64,000 nucleotides of DNA from Ostrinia nubilalis (Eukaryota; Arthropoda; Insecta; Lepidoptera; Crambidae). The position numbers and the translations under genes were made by a program. Within the stretch, counting starts at the first letter, position 1. Every line of letters starts with the position of its first letter. The notes beneath the pieces are model-generated. The model was not told the DNA's origin and ran no database searches. It worked only from the letters and a program-made list of their open reading frames with translations. Of this stretch, positions 48,081 to 59,130 are shown piece after piece. The stretch covers positions 6,510,001-6,574,000 of the forward strand of contig NC_087118.1 in NCBI RefSeq assembly GCF_963855985.1. Reading direction: 5' to 3'.

Positions 48081-48374
48081 TCACACTTTACTTTCTTCTG
48101 TCGGCGGGTTGTTGGGGTAAATGTACCGTCGTCGAAAAAAGGAGCCTCTGTTATTATTTTGCTGGAACTCCTGGCGAATCCATCTCAAGTGGCATTTTCG
48201 ATACATTCGAAATATCATGTATAGCACAATGAGCGCCACACAAAACACCATGAAGATCATCAAAATGTTGGTAGTGGTAAGATGACTGTGCAGTAGTTTA
48301 AGATTGGCGTCATTAGAACCGCCTGCCGCATTTTGGGCGATTATGACCTCTTCCTTAGATTGTGATTTTCCCAT
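48081..48374 (-). CDS. Small membrane-anchored leader ORF of the Ty3 element
   Basis: 97 residues from the ATG at 48374. It starts MGKSQSK, fitting an N-myristoylation signal (G2, S6). Residues 36-58 (NILMIFMVFCVALIVLYMIF) form a single transmembrane helix, followed by a basic tail (RKCHLRWIRQEF, RRRYIYP). It lies between the LTR and gag. Similar MGxxxSK-plus-TM ORFs are known to me beside insect retroelements, but the role is unclear. It is not an envelope protein in size or layout. The frame is intact. Confidence 0.65.
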   Translation of the reverse strand: MGKSQSKEEVIIAQNAAGGSNDANLKLLHSHLTTTNILMIFMVFCVALIVLYMIFRMYRKCHLRWIRQEFQQNNNRGSFFRRRYIYPNNPPTEESKV

Positions 48375-48550
48375 TGTTTGCTTTTACAAGGTACACACCC
48401 GTTGTCACAAAAATTTAGAATGTATTTGAACATGATGAAATATTTTAATTAGTACTGCAACAATGATGATTACGCCAATGAGTCCATATTCGGCACGGTG
48501 CTAGTGTTAGTTTCACTCGCGTAAGACGATACCCATAGGCAGGGTCGCCA

Positions 48551-48829
48551 TGTAGGGACGGGCGCGAAGGTGAGAAATGATACAACCGAATGCTGGATAA
48601 AGACTGAATATATTGTCCAATAACACACAAATATATAGGTGATTTAAGTACTACATCTCAATTAATTCATTGAATTAATGACCGTGTAATTTAGTATGGG
48701 GTCACCGGCATTGTGTTAAGAATATTCGATGGAACAACGCTAGCCGTAGAACACTTATAAGGACGAGTTGCCCGATGTCTAAGTGGCTCGTAGTTGGATT
48801 AGTCACCCGACAGGCTGGTGTGTATGACA
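48551..48829 (-). repeat. Putative 5' LTR of the Ty3 element
   Basis: On the minus strand it would start TGTCATACACACC and end CCCTACA directly before TGGCGACCC. A TATATATTTG stretch lies at about 48625-48640. There is no second copy in the window to confirm the ends. Confidence 0.4.
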
Positions 48830-48951
48830 TGTACCACCTTAGGCAATTTGAGCATGTTGTAAAATTGTTGTGTGTGAAAAAAAAAGTGTTTTCATTAAAT
48901 TGGATAAAGCGGTATAATGTTTACTGTAAATGTTAAATGTAAATTAAATTA

Positions 48952-51700
48952 GTTTGACCAGTCCCCGAAGGCAGCGCCTGTTCACAGACATGACGGATGA
49001 GCCAGCCATCGCTTCACTCGATCATATTTTAGAGAATGTAACGACCCGCCTCACCACGCCACCACCCCAGAGACATTTTAGTGAGAATGACAAATCCAAG
49101 ATATCTTTTTTCATACTCTAATGATAGTAATAATTCAGACTGAAAAAACTTAAACACAATAAGATTGAAGAGGATCCCTTCCAATCGTGTAATGTTTCAT
49201 TACCAATAATATGACTGTTTTGACACTGAAGTAACCAAAAATATTTTTGACTGTCTATGGGAACTGTGGCAAAGTAATGCTATAACATCACCCCATCCAA
49301 AATTAAAAACGTAAAAATCTGGACAACTTGGTTTGACCAGTCCCCGAAGGCAGCGCCTGTTCACAGACATGACGGATGAGCCAGCCATCGCTTCACTCGA
49401 TCATATTTTAGAGAATGTAACGACCCGCCTCACCACGCCACCACCCCAAAGACATTTTAGTGAGAATGACAAATCCAAGATATCTTTTTTCATATTCTAA
49501 TGATAGTAATAATTCAGACTGAAAAAACTTAAACACAATAAGATTGAAGAGGATCCCTTCCAATCGTGTAATGTTTTATTACCAATACTGTGACCGTTTT
49601 GACACTAAAGTAACCAAAAATATTTTTGACTATCTATGGGAACTGTGGCAAAGTAATGCTATAACATCACCCCATCCAAAATTAAAAGCGTAAAAATCTG
49701 GACAACTTGGTTTGACCAGTCCCCGAAGGCAGCGCCTGTTCACAGACATGACGGATGAGCCAGCCATCGCTTCACTCGATCATATTTTAGAGAATGTAAC
49801 GACCCGCCTCACCACGCCACCACCCCAGAGACATTTTAGTGAGAATGACAAATCCAAGATATCTTTTTTCATATTCTAATGATAGTAATAATTCAGACTG
49901 AAAAAACTTAAACACAATAAGATTGAAGAGGATCCCTTTCAATCGTGTAATGTGTTATTACCAATAATGTGACTGTTTTGACACTAAACTAACCAAAAAT
50001 ATTTTTGACTATCTATGGGAACTGTGGCAAAGTAATACCATAACATCACCCCATCCAAAATTAAAAGCGTAAAAATCTGGACAACTTGGTTTGACCAGTC
50101 CCCGAAGGCAGCGCCTGTTCACAGACATGACGGATGAGCCAGCCATCGCTTCACTCGATCATATTTTAGAGAATGTAACGACCCGCCTCACCACGCCACC
50201 ACCCCAGAGACATTTTAGTGAGAATGACAAATCCAAGATATCTTTTTTCATATTCTAATGATAGTAATAATTCAGACTGAAAAAACTTAAACACAATAAG
50301 ATTGAAGAGGATCCCTTTCAATCGTGTAATGTGTTATTACCAATAATGTGACTGTTTTGACACTAAACTAACCAAAAATATTTTTGACTATCTATGGGAA
50401 CTGTGGCAAAGTAATACCATAACATCACCCCATCCAAAATTAAAAGCGTAAAAATCTGGACAACTTGGTTTGACCAGTCCCCGAAGGCAGCGCCTGTTCA
50501 CAGACATGACGGATGAGCCAGCCATCGCTTCACTCGATCATATTTTAGAGAATGTAACGACCCGCCTCACCACGCCACCACCCCAGAGACATTTTAGTGA
50601 GAATGACAAATCCAAGATATCTTTTTTCATATTCTAATGATAGTAATAATTCAGACTGAAAAAACTTAAACACAATAAGATTGAAGAGGATCCCTTCCAA
50701 TCGTGTAATGTTTCATTACCAATAATATGACTGTTTTGACACTAAAGTAACCAAAAATATTTTTGACTATCTATGGGAACTGTGGCAAAGTAATGCTATA
50801 ACATCACCCCATCCAAAATTAAAAACGTAAAAATCTGGACAACTTGGTTTGACCAGTCCCCGAAGGCAGCGCCTGTTCACAACATGACGGATGAGCCAGC
50901 CATCGCTTCACTCGATCATATTTTAGAGAATGTAACGACCCGCCTCACCACGCCACCACCCCAGAGACATTTTAGTGAGAATGACAAATCCAAGACATCT
51001 TTTTTCATATTCTAACGATAGTAATAATTCAGACTGAAAAAACTTAAACACAATAAGATTGAAGAGGATCCCTTCTAATCGTGTAATGTTTTATTACCAA
51101 TAATGTGACTGTTTTGACAATAAAGTAACCAAAAATATTTTTGACTATCTATGGGAACTGTGGCAAAGTAATGCTATAACATCACCCCATCCAAAATTAA
51201 AAGCGTAAAAATCTGGACAACTTGGTTTGACCAGTCCCCGAAGGCAGCGCCTGTTCACAGACATGACGGATGAGCCAGCCATCGCTTCACTCGATCATAT
51301 TTTAGAGAATGTAACGACCCGCCTCACCACGCCACCACCCCAGAGACATTTTAGTGAGAATGACAAATCCAAGATATCTTTTTTCATATTCTAATGATAG
51401 TAATAATTCAGACTGAAAAAACTTAAACACAATAAGATTGAAAAGGATCCCTTTCAATCGTGTAATGTGTTATTACCAATAATGTGACTGTTTTGACACT
51501 AAAGTAACCAAAAATATTTTTGACTATCTATGGGAACTGTGGCAAAGTAATGCTATAACATCACCCCATTCAAAATTAAAAGCGTAAAAATCTGGACAAC
51601 TTGGTTTGACCAGTCCCCGAAGGCAGCGCCTGTTCACAGACACGACGGATGAGCCAGCCATCGCTTCACTCGATCATATTTTAGAGACATTTTAGTGAGA
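48952..51700. repeat. 379-bp satellite array, eight units
   Basis: GTTTGACCAGTCCCCGAAGG starts at 48952, 49331, 49710, 50089, 50468, 50847, 51225 and 51604, that is every 379 bp (378 once). Units are almost identical, with a few substitutions each (for example CAGACATG/CACATG near 50881). The last unit is truncated at about 51690 after an internal deletion. No long frame is conserved, so it is non-coding tandem DNA. Confidence 0.95.
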
Positions 51701-52160
51701 ATGACAAATTCAAGATCTTTCTTTTTAATTTAATAAAAATAACAATTCAGACTGAAGATAATCTTGACAATGGAGGGGATCACTTTATTCTCATAATGTT
51801 TTATTACTAATTTATGATATTAATTTATGCAACATAGTATTAAAAATAGGTCAAGTTGCGGCGGGAGTGGCCCCTTGGTCATCCCTAAAGCCAACTGTAT
51901 TTTTTTACATACAATATAAAAAAAATCGGAAAACCGCGGTTTAGATAGCAAGAAACAAACGGACATATTCATTACGTCCCGGTCATTGCATGGGTTCAAA
52001 TATTATATGTGCTCCTTCGAAAGCCTACTCTCTACATAACCGTTTAAAGCACTTTATATATCTATAAAAGTACCTATGTTCTTCAGTGTAACCTACGACG
52101 CAGCGTGCATTGCTTATTCAAGTAATGCGAAAAAAAAGGCTACCCCTGTACATTATTTCA
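51701..52160. other. Non-coding spacer
   Basis: The first 80 bp still resemble part of the satellite unit, diverged. Beyond that AT-rich sequence without a frame or motif I can support. Confidence 0.4.
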
Positions 52161-52292
52161 GCTTCAACCAAACCAACGCGTGCAGATTGCCATCGCCGGC
52201 GCGATCATAGGCCAATGACTGGTCGTGCGACCTGTCATTCGCCTATGATCGCGTCGGCGATGGTGATTTGCACGCGTTGGTTTGGTTGAAGC
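52161..52292. repeat. 132-bp hairpin, arms about 60 bp
   Basis: GCTTCAACCAAACCAACGCG at the left is inverted at the right, and the arms continue through GATCATAGGC/GCCTATGATC with few mismatches around a short loop. It looks like a hairpin MITE or a small-RNA-type foldback. The sequence does not say which. Confidence 0.65.
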
Positions 52293-52949
52293 TTACTTTT
52301 ACAAAATGACAATTATACGATATCCATAATATGCTGGTAAGAACAATTCCGTTCAGTTACGCTAAAAACGGCATATAACTAACAAAAAATCAACACACCC
52401 ATTGCTCATTGCCTCCGGAACCATGCATATGTTTGTTATATTGGCATACTCGTACTTGTACCTAGACTTCCTGACATTCCGTCGACGCTGAGGCATTCAA
52501 TTGGCACAAGTGGGACATTATCAAGCGGTTATTAACCTTACCTTGATTCGTCACCCCTGCATCTTCTCTCCGGTCTCTTCCCCCTCAACTTCACGCCCGC
52601 AGCTATGCGGCTGTCGAACTCCACACTCTTCGCTTCGATGTCGTTACCTTCCCCAAGACGTCCGCCGGTGTTTCCCACAGCATCAGCAACATCAGCCCAC
52701 AGGCTGGCGTGTCCCCCTAACAGTCGTCCACGTCTATCCTTCAGTTCGCCCTTCAACGATATCATAACATCTCTTCTCCAATTTGGTTGACCGAGAAAGC
52801 TCCTATTCTAAAATCAAACACCAATGTAAATGGATTTATACTCCAAGTGACGACGCTATACCGATCCACCCCTACAGTGTAGAGATGATATTTAACATAG
52901 CCCATTCCCCCGATACTTCACTATCTCCACTCACACCACCACACACGCA
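52293..52949. other. No gene recognised
   Basis: Short frames open around 52500-52790 in several phases, in a C/T-rich stretch. I see no protein family signal in any of them. Confidence 0.35.
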
Positions 52950-55225
52950 CTGCCGCACAATTTATAAACGCAGTAAGTACCACTTACTGCATTTATGATT
53001 GTTTTGAATATTCTGAATCCTGACATCGCGATCTATAAGAATCAAAGACCCGTTTTTTTCTATCTATCTTAGAACGGAAGATACATGTTATTATAAACGC
53101 AGTAAAGAGCAGATTGTAGGTTTCTTCACATACTATGTTAGCAGTAAGAGCACATAATAACTTAATATTACGTGAATACTCGCGCTTACTTAATTTGCTA
53201 CACAGTAATAGTGCAGTATGTGCCAATTACATCATTCTTATTATGTTTCTACAATTGTTAAGTTCACCTTGCACATAGTATATGTGCAGTAATTCCACTT
53301 AAACACACACTGATATTATGTTTCCATAGGAAAAACAGATGACTTGTACTTAATATTAATGCAGTAATTACAATTATACTGCGTACATACTAAGGATTGT
53401 CAGAGTGCTGCCTAGGTGGTAACATGTTATGAACGCAGTGGCTGACTCTTACGTTATTGGAAGAAGTTGAAAACCTGTCCAAATGACAAATCTAGCCGAA
53501 GACCCAAGAGCTAGATTGACCCGACACTATACCGAAGATATCCCGGACGTGTCTGTACGAGATTAGAATGGCTCTCAAACAGCTGAAAAACAACAAGGCA
53601 CCGGGCGATGATGGAATCACGGCTGAGCTTCTGAAAACAGGCGGAACGCCGGTACTAAAGGCTCTTTAGAAGCTATTCGATTCCGTCATCCTTGAGGGAA
53701 AAACGCCTACGGCATGGCACAGAAGTGTGGTGATACTCTTCTTCAAAAAAGGCAACAAAACCTTGTTGAAGAATTTATTTTATACCCATCTCACTTCTGA
53801 TTCTGTTTTTGAGAGTCATCATGAATGGTTTCACGCGACATCTAGCCTCCCGAACAAATCGGTTTCCGATAAGGCTTTAGTATGATAGACCACATACTTA
53901 TCTATGGCAGAAAACTGAGGAGAATAATCAGCAACTTTGTCTGGCATTTGTGGTCTATTTACTATAGATATTTCAACATTCCAACGGTGCCAAATTTACT
54001 ATAGATATTTATAATCGTTGAAGGGCTTGTACGAATAGGCCACAATGTCAGTCCGTCTCCGGGATCAGGACTTCAGTTGCAGCGAGGGGTCAGAAAGGGA
54101 GATGTCATATTTCTAAAACTGTTCACTACCACTCTGGAAGATGTTTTCAAGCTTCTGGACTGGAGCGGATTGGGCATAAATATCATCAGCGAGTACATCA
54201 CCCATCTTTGATTCGAGGACGATATCGTAGTCATGGCTGAGAACGTGGAGGATCTAAGCTCAATCCTCGATTGCCTCAATAGAGCCTCTCAACAAATGGG
54301 TCTTTAATGGACAAGACAAAAATCATGTCAAATGCCGTGCTGTACCCACTCCTCTGAAGGTTGGAGACACTATAAGTTGTCTGATGGCCGCTGGTGCAGG
54401 AAAGTTCTTGAGTGGCGACCATGAGCTGGAAGACGCAGCTTGGGCAAGCCTCACACTAGGTGGACCGATGATCTGGTGAAGGTCGCGTCAGGTGCCTGTA
54501 TGCGAGCGGCACAGGACCGGTCTTTGTGGAAATCCTTGGGGGAGGCCGTTGTCCAGCAGTGGACGTCTTTCGGCTGAAACGAACGACCGAGTCTTTATTT
54601 TATTAGATTGGTATATTTAAGATCTAAAAGTGGGTGCCATATCTTCATTTTTGATTTAATAACAAGCGATCTCAGCAATTATTTTGTAATACTTGTTTCA
54701 TTTACCCCTTGGTCATTTGGGAAAGTTCAACATGAAAGCGTTATTGGCTTATGATAAGCGCAGTATAATTGTATTATTACTGCGCATTTAAAGTTTTGAT
54801 AAATTATTTTGATTCACACTCCCACTCATAAATGCAGTAAGTTGTAAAGATACGGCGCATATATTACGTTGTAAGAACTAAAATTTAAATCAATCATTTA
54901 ACACATGTACCGTAAGTAACGAAAACTACTGATAAACGCAGTAAGGAACAATCATACTGCATTCATGGGTAGTAAGTATCGAACGAAAACTTAGTTAATC
55001 CATAACATAAACAGTTTTTTAATAATTTTAAATACAAAATATTAATTAAAATACAAAAACCTCATATCAAAATAAACTTTGAGTTTAGCTCTATAAGCCC
55101 ATATATTTTTTTTTACAAATATTTGCGTAACTAATTGTAGACACCCCAAAATAAAATTTCAACTTTGATCGCGTTTTTCTCGAAACTGTTCGTGTTACTT
55201 ACTGCGTTTATAAATTGTGCGGCAG
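52950..55225. mobile_element. TIR element with multiple GCAGTAA subterminal repeats
   Basis: CTGCCGCACAATTTATAAAC at 52950 is inverted at 55206-55225 (GCGGCAG end). The word GCAGTAA or a close variant, often AAACGCAGTAAG, recurs at about 52970, 53098, 53136, 53210, 53285, 53363, 54763, 54833 and 54940, consistent with repeated transposase-binding sites near the ends. The centre is an RTE fragment. The TSD was not resolved. Confidence 0.65.
53455..54585 (+). pseudogene. RTE fragment, same family as 16386-19562, decayed
   Basis: Readable blocks in order are DPRARLTRHYTEDIPDVS, KAPGDDGITAELLK, LEDVFKLLDW (in another phase), and the end WTDDLVKV..QDRSLWKSLGEA with a TTTCGGCTGAAACGAACG tail. Frameshifts, stops and internal deletions are many. 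It is oriented plus, nested in the GCAGTAA element. Confidence 0.8.
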
Positions 55226-56048
55226 CCAATGATATTAAAGAACTATAGATATGTTACGTTCATAGAAATTACGATTTTAATCCGTGCCGAGCTATTCCAA
55301 ATTGCACACATTGACAAATGTAACTGATAAGTGAAACAAAAGATACGAAATAGCACGCAAATGAAAGAGATAGCTATAGTTTTAACGATTCTGCACTAAC
55401 TAATCTATGTCCGCAGCGCACGCATCCTTATCGCTCTAACGTCAAAACAAGATCGCTTTCTCTTTCTTAACTTGAACATGGCGCATGGCGTCTTGATTGT
55501 TTGCATAATTAATTGAAAATATAAATACTAAATAATTTTGCATAATCACATGTGGTAAGAGATCCCTTGTATTTTGTTTACTTTAGAGTCATAATTGGTA
55601 CACTTTCGAAACACACACGATGGCATTTTTTATTTATTTTGGTAAGAACACAGGAACTTACGGTGTGGTACACGCGATTGCGCACGACGCAGGCCACACG
55701 AAGACTAAACACAAGACGTCCCAATTGGGACGTATTTGAGTATTCACAGCGCGAGCGCTTATAACATATCTGCTTTTGTTTTTATATAATATCATTGGCG
55801 GCAGCGCATAACTCATATACACAAAACCAACATGCCCAAACAAAAACCACCAAATTTTGAATTCATGCGAAATGAGTATAAAAAAGCAAAAATAAATAAA
55901 TAATGCACGTGTATAGTCGTGTCAGCTTGATTTTAATTGATTTTAAAATATATTTACACAAAAGAATTGTCAATTGATTGATGAGGTGAATTATATTTAC
56001 ACTTTCCGAGAAACTGCGTAAAAATAAAAAAAATATAAAAAAAGTAAT
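55226..56048. other. No gene recognised; possible 3' region of the Helitron
   Basis: AT-rich on both sides of a GC-richer core at 55650-55760 with palindromic GTCCCAATTGGGAC. On the minus strand this follows the helicase stop, so it may include the Helitron 3' end, but I find no CTAG hairpin end that is convincing. Confidence 0.3.
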
Positions 56049-56257
56049 CTAAAGAAGCTGCGGGTACACTACATTATTAAACAAAAGTTTATCGTCGACT
56101 AATTTATCGCGCGAAACTAAAATTTTGATATCCGATTTTTCTTGTACCCGACCTAACGCTACGTACAATTGGCCATGACTGAACACGTCCGACCGCAAGT
56201 CTACGCCTACCCGATTTATTTTCTGCCCCTGACTCTTATGAACAGTCATGGCATAAC
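56049..56257 (-). pseudogene. Helitron helicase, C-terminal end
   Basis: MTVHKSQGQ and QLYVALGRV are the last PIF1/Pif1-like helicase motifs (V/VI-like). The stop is at 56049. The segment directly follows, in phase, the part at 58139 onward once the insertion and its 9-bp duplicate are discounted. Confidence 0.85.
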
Positions 56258-58138
56258 CAGGCCTCCGTCACTCGCCTATGCCGGCCGAGATAATTACTTA
56301 CAGCGCGCGACAACTTCAAGTTGCAAATCAGTCAGGGCCGCCATGCGCCTGTGAGCACACGCGTATTTCTATACACGCTCGGTCGATCATCGTCGCAATC
56401 AAGGTTTATTGTTCCAACAGCACTGTTATCCTTCTTTAATGGAAAATCGTAATATTTAGGAATAATAATTAATTGTAGTAATTTAAATAATAAAAAAAAA
56501 CTACACTTTTTAAATAATTTTGAAATATGACAAAAAACTGTAGCAAAAAAATTATTTTAGCTAATAAAAACATTAACTTTACTTCGGTAGCGCATTTTCT
56601 TACATAATTTTTCAATTCCTATCATTGGAGGTCCGAAAATATTTCTCATACAATTTGATACCATAATGATCATTCTTCATAAAAAATTTAAAACCTACAT
56701 ATTTCAAAACATAATCATTGATATTCATAATATCACTAATCATACACTTAGTTTTTACTAATATTTGTTTTCATATATTTTTCTATACTAATGATCGAAA
56801 CTCATAATCATTCGAATAAATAACTATAATATTCATAAATGTGATGTATCCTAATATTTGTTTTCATAAATTTATTACTCATAAGTGTATTTATCCATAT
56901 TATTGAAAATCATGATGTCTATATTCGTATTAAATCGTATTTTAACATTATATTAATTTGAAATGGTCCAAAACAGGCAATATTTTGTGCCACAAAACTA
57001 ACGTGACAGAAACGAATCGCTGCAAAACAGACTCCACGTAGTCTTGTCTGCCCTACCCCTAGAGTGTAATTTAAAAGCCGGAGGCGCGGAGGGAGGGCAG
57101 CCCTCGCCCGCTGTAACGAGGCTCAGGCGCCCGGGTGAGCTGGAGCGGCTGAGGCTGGTCGCCGAGGCGCCGAAGGCGCCGATGGCGATCCAAAAAGCCG
57201 AAGCTGCGGAAGCAAGCGTGGGTGCCTGAGCCTCGTTACGCAAGGGCGGAAGGGCTGCACATCCCGCAGCGCCGGAGACGAGGAGATACCAATGCATGCT
57301 GCATGCTTGCTTTCATGCTGCATGCTTGCTTTCATGCTGCATGCTCTGCATGCTTATCTACTCTATTAAATTACATATGATTTTTTTTAAAGATACGAGT
57401 ATGTCTGTTATAAAGTAAATTATTCTGAACAACAACATTATGAGTTGAAGTATGTTCTTAGTAACGACATTATTAATTAAAACAATATGATCAATGAATG
57501 TTATGAAGAAAAAAGATCTGAAACTAAAAATTATGTATTTTAAATGGTTCTTGGTAGTAACAGTATTGATAAAAAAATTATGATTACTAACTGTTATGAG
57601 CTCCGATGGTAGTAATAAAAATGTATGAATAAAAAAAGTATGAAAAATAAAATTATGAAGAGAGATTATTATGAACACAAATCGGTAGTAAGACAAAGAA
57701 TAGGATTTAGAATTTTATGTGAGCCAATATAGAACCCTTTACTTCACCGTGTCTATTTTCCGACACTACACCTTTTAAAACTGTTTGTCCAATTTCGAAT
57801 TATCGCAACCCTGAAGTTTATTAATAGGTCTTTAGAGATGGTACGATTATTATACAAACACCACTAGATTAAAGTTTACCAATCGTAAATACAATAATGC
57901 TTCTTAAAATTAAGTTTTAATTTATTTTACTTTGCTGATACAACCTTGACGCTTGAGCTGTGAGGTAGATCAATTCTGAACACAAAAAAATTGCGCTCTT
58001 GTGAGCGTAGTAGTAAGGTGCGATTTCGAATGCACCATGTGCGTTGGATATTTTGCATTATTATTATTACCGTTAAAATGTCGGCATCTGATCCTACACA
58101 AAGGAGTGCAATTTCTGTTGCTACTATTATGTATTCTG
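56258..58138. mobile_element. 1.9-kb insertion with 9-bp TSD, unclassified
   Basis: The helicase gene is interrupted between copies of TGGCATAAC (56249-56257 and 58139-58147). The inserted DNA has no matching inverted ends. It has AT-rich arms with many ATTCATAAT or ATTATGAA words, inverted with respect to each other (56600-56980 and 57400-57690), around a GC-rich core at 57010-57300 and TGCATGCT minirepeats at 57290-57360. No protein is recognised. Confidence 0.6.
57290..57360. repeat. Short tandem repeat with TGCATGCT words
   Basis: GCTGCATGCTTGCTTTCAT repeats about three times, followed by CTGCATGCTCTGCATGCTT. It lies within the insertion in the Helitron. Confidence 0.75.
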
Positions 58139-59130
58139 TGGCATAACACAGAGCTAAGGGGAATTGCCGTCGCGTCATTTCGATGGGGCTGTCCGGTTCG
58201 ATTGGAGCTTTAAACAAGATACGCGGAATCAAAAATTCGTTTGTTTCGCCTGGCTTGCGAACGGTTATTATGCGCGGCGTAGTTTTCACGACGATAACTT
58301 TTGTGCCATTGACCAGTCGGTCTGAAAAACTAAGATTGCGGATTATCATGCACACGCATCCTACTTTTAGTGTTAGATCATGTTCTGGAACACCCTTTGG
58401 CTGCAGTTTATTTAACGCGTCCGCGCCTAAAAATATATCGTCCGCGTTATCGGAAAGGACTTTATCGATTGAATAAAAGTGTAACGGTTCCGACTCTACT
58501 CTATCTAATACTATGGAATTAATTTCCCTAACGTTTTGATTGTGTGTGGTGAGTATTGCTCGACCAGCACACGTGTCCGGTTCAACAATGACAATATGTG
58601 AAAAAACAAAATCTATTAAATCGTTCAAATCTGTAACATAAGAAAGGTGGGAAGTTAAATCTACTAAATTTAAAATTAAACGATTTACCTTTACTGTTTG
58701 AACCGGCAATTGATTCGATCCCAGTTTTAATAAAAAGTCAGAATACTCTGGGTCGTCTCTGTTACGTTGGGAAGTGCTCAAGTTGAAAATTTTAATTTGT
58801 TCCCAAATCGGTGAGGACTTGACTGAACAATTGATTACGTCAGAGTTACTTTTAGCTTTTACTACGACAGGAGGTATCTGACGGAAATCTCCTGCGAAAA
58901 TTACGATTTTCCCACCAAAAAGCCTGTTACACTTAATCAAATCGCGGAGAGACCTATCAAGCAGGTGAATTAAATATTTGTGAGCCATAGGGGCTTCGTC
59001 GTAAATAATAACGTCAGCTTGTCGAACAAGCTCAGCGCGCTGCGAACCATTGGTAATGCTCCAGTAACCAAGATCATCTACGGGGTTGAGGGGGAATTTA
59101 AACATGCTTGTGCCGTAATGCCGCCTACGT
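58139..59130 (-). pseudogene. Helitron PIF1-type helicase, middle part
   Basis: Motifs in order: DVIIYDEAPM (Walker B-type, DEA), GGKIVIFAGDFRQIPPV (motif III with GDFRQ), LSTSQRNRDD, ILTTHNQNVREIN, GCVCMIIRN and NGTKVIVV, then RRQFPLALCYA at the insertion. This belongs to Superfamily 1B PIF1-like helicase, which unwinds the strand during rolling-circle transfer. The frame is open but is in another phase than the Rep part because of the shift near 59130. Confidence 0.88.

Larger units (their letters stand above)
41683..48829 (-). mobile_element. Ty3-type LTR retrotransposon, 3' truncated
   Basis: Order on the minus strand: putative LTR, primer-site-like TGGCGACCCTG directly after a CA end (48540-48552), small membrane ORF, gag, protease, RT and RNase H, then truncation at 41683, so integrase and 3' LTR are missing. 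Pol is interrupted by the DNA transposon 43071-46140. An in-frame TAG at 46270-46272, plus breaks in the RT region, show decay. Confidence 0.85.

Noticed and set aside
52501..52790. Overlapping short ORFs in a C/T-rich stretch
   Set aside because: Three phases are open at once and none shows a domain. Composition alone explains them.
57044..57335. ORFs in the GC-rich core of the Helitron insertion
   Set aside because: Both strands are open, as expected for GC-rich DNA, and they are low complexity with no motif.
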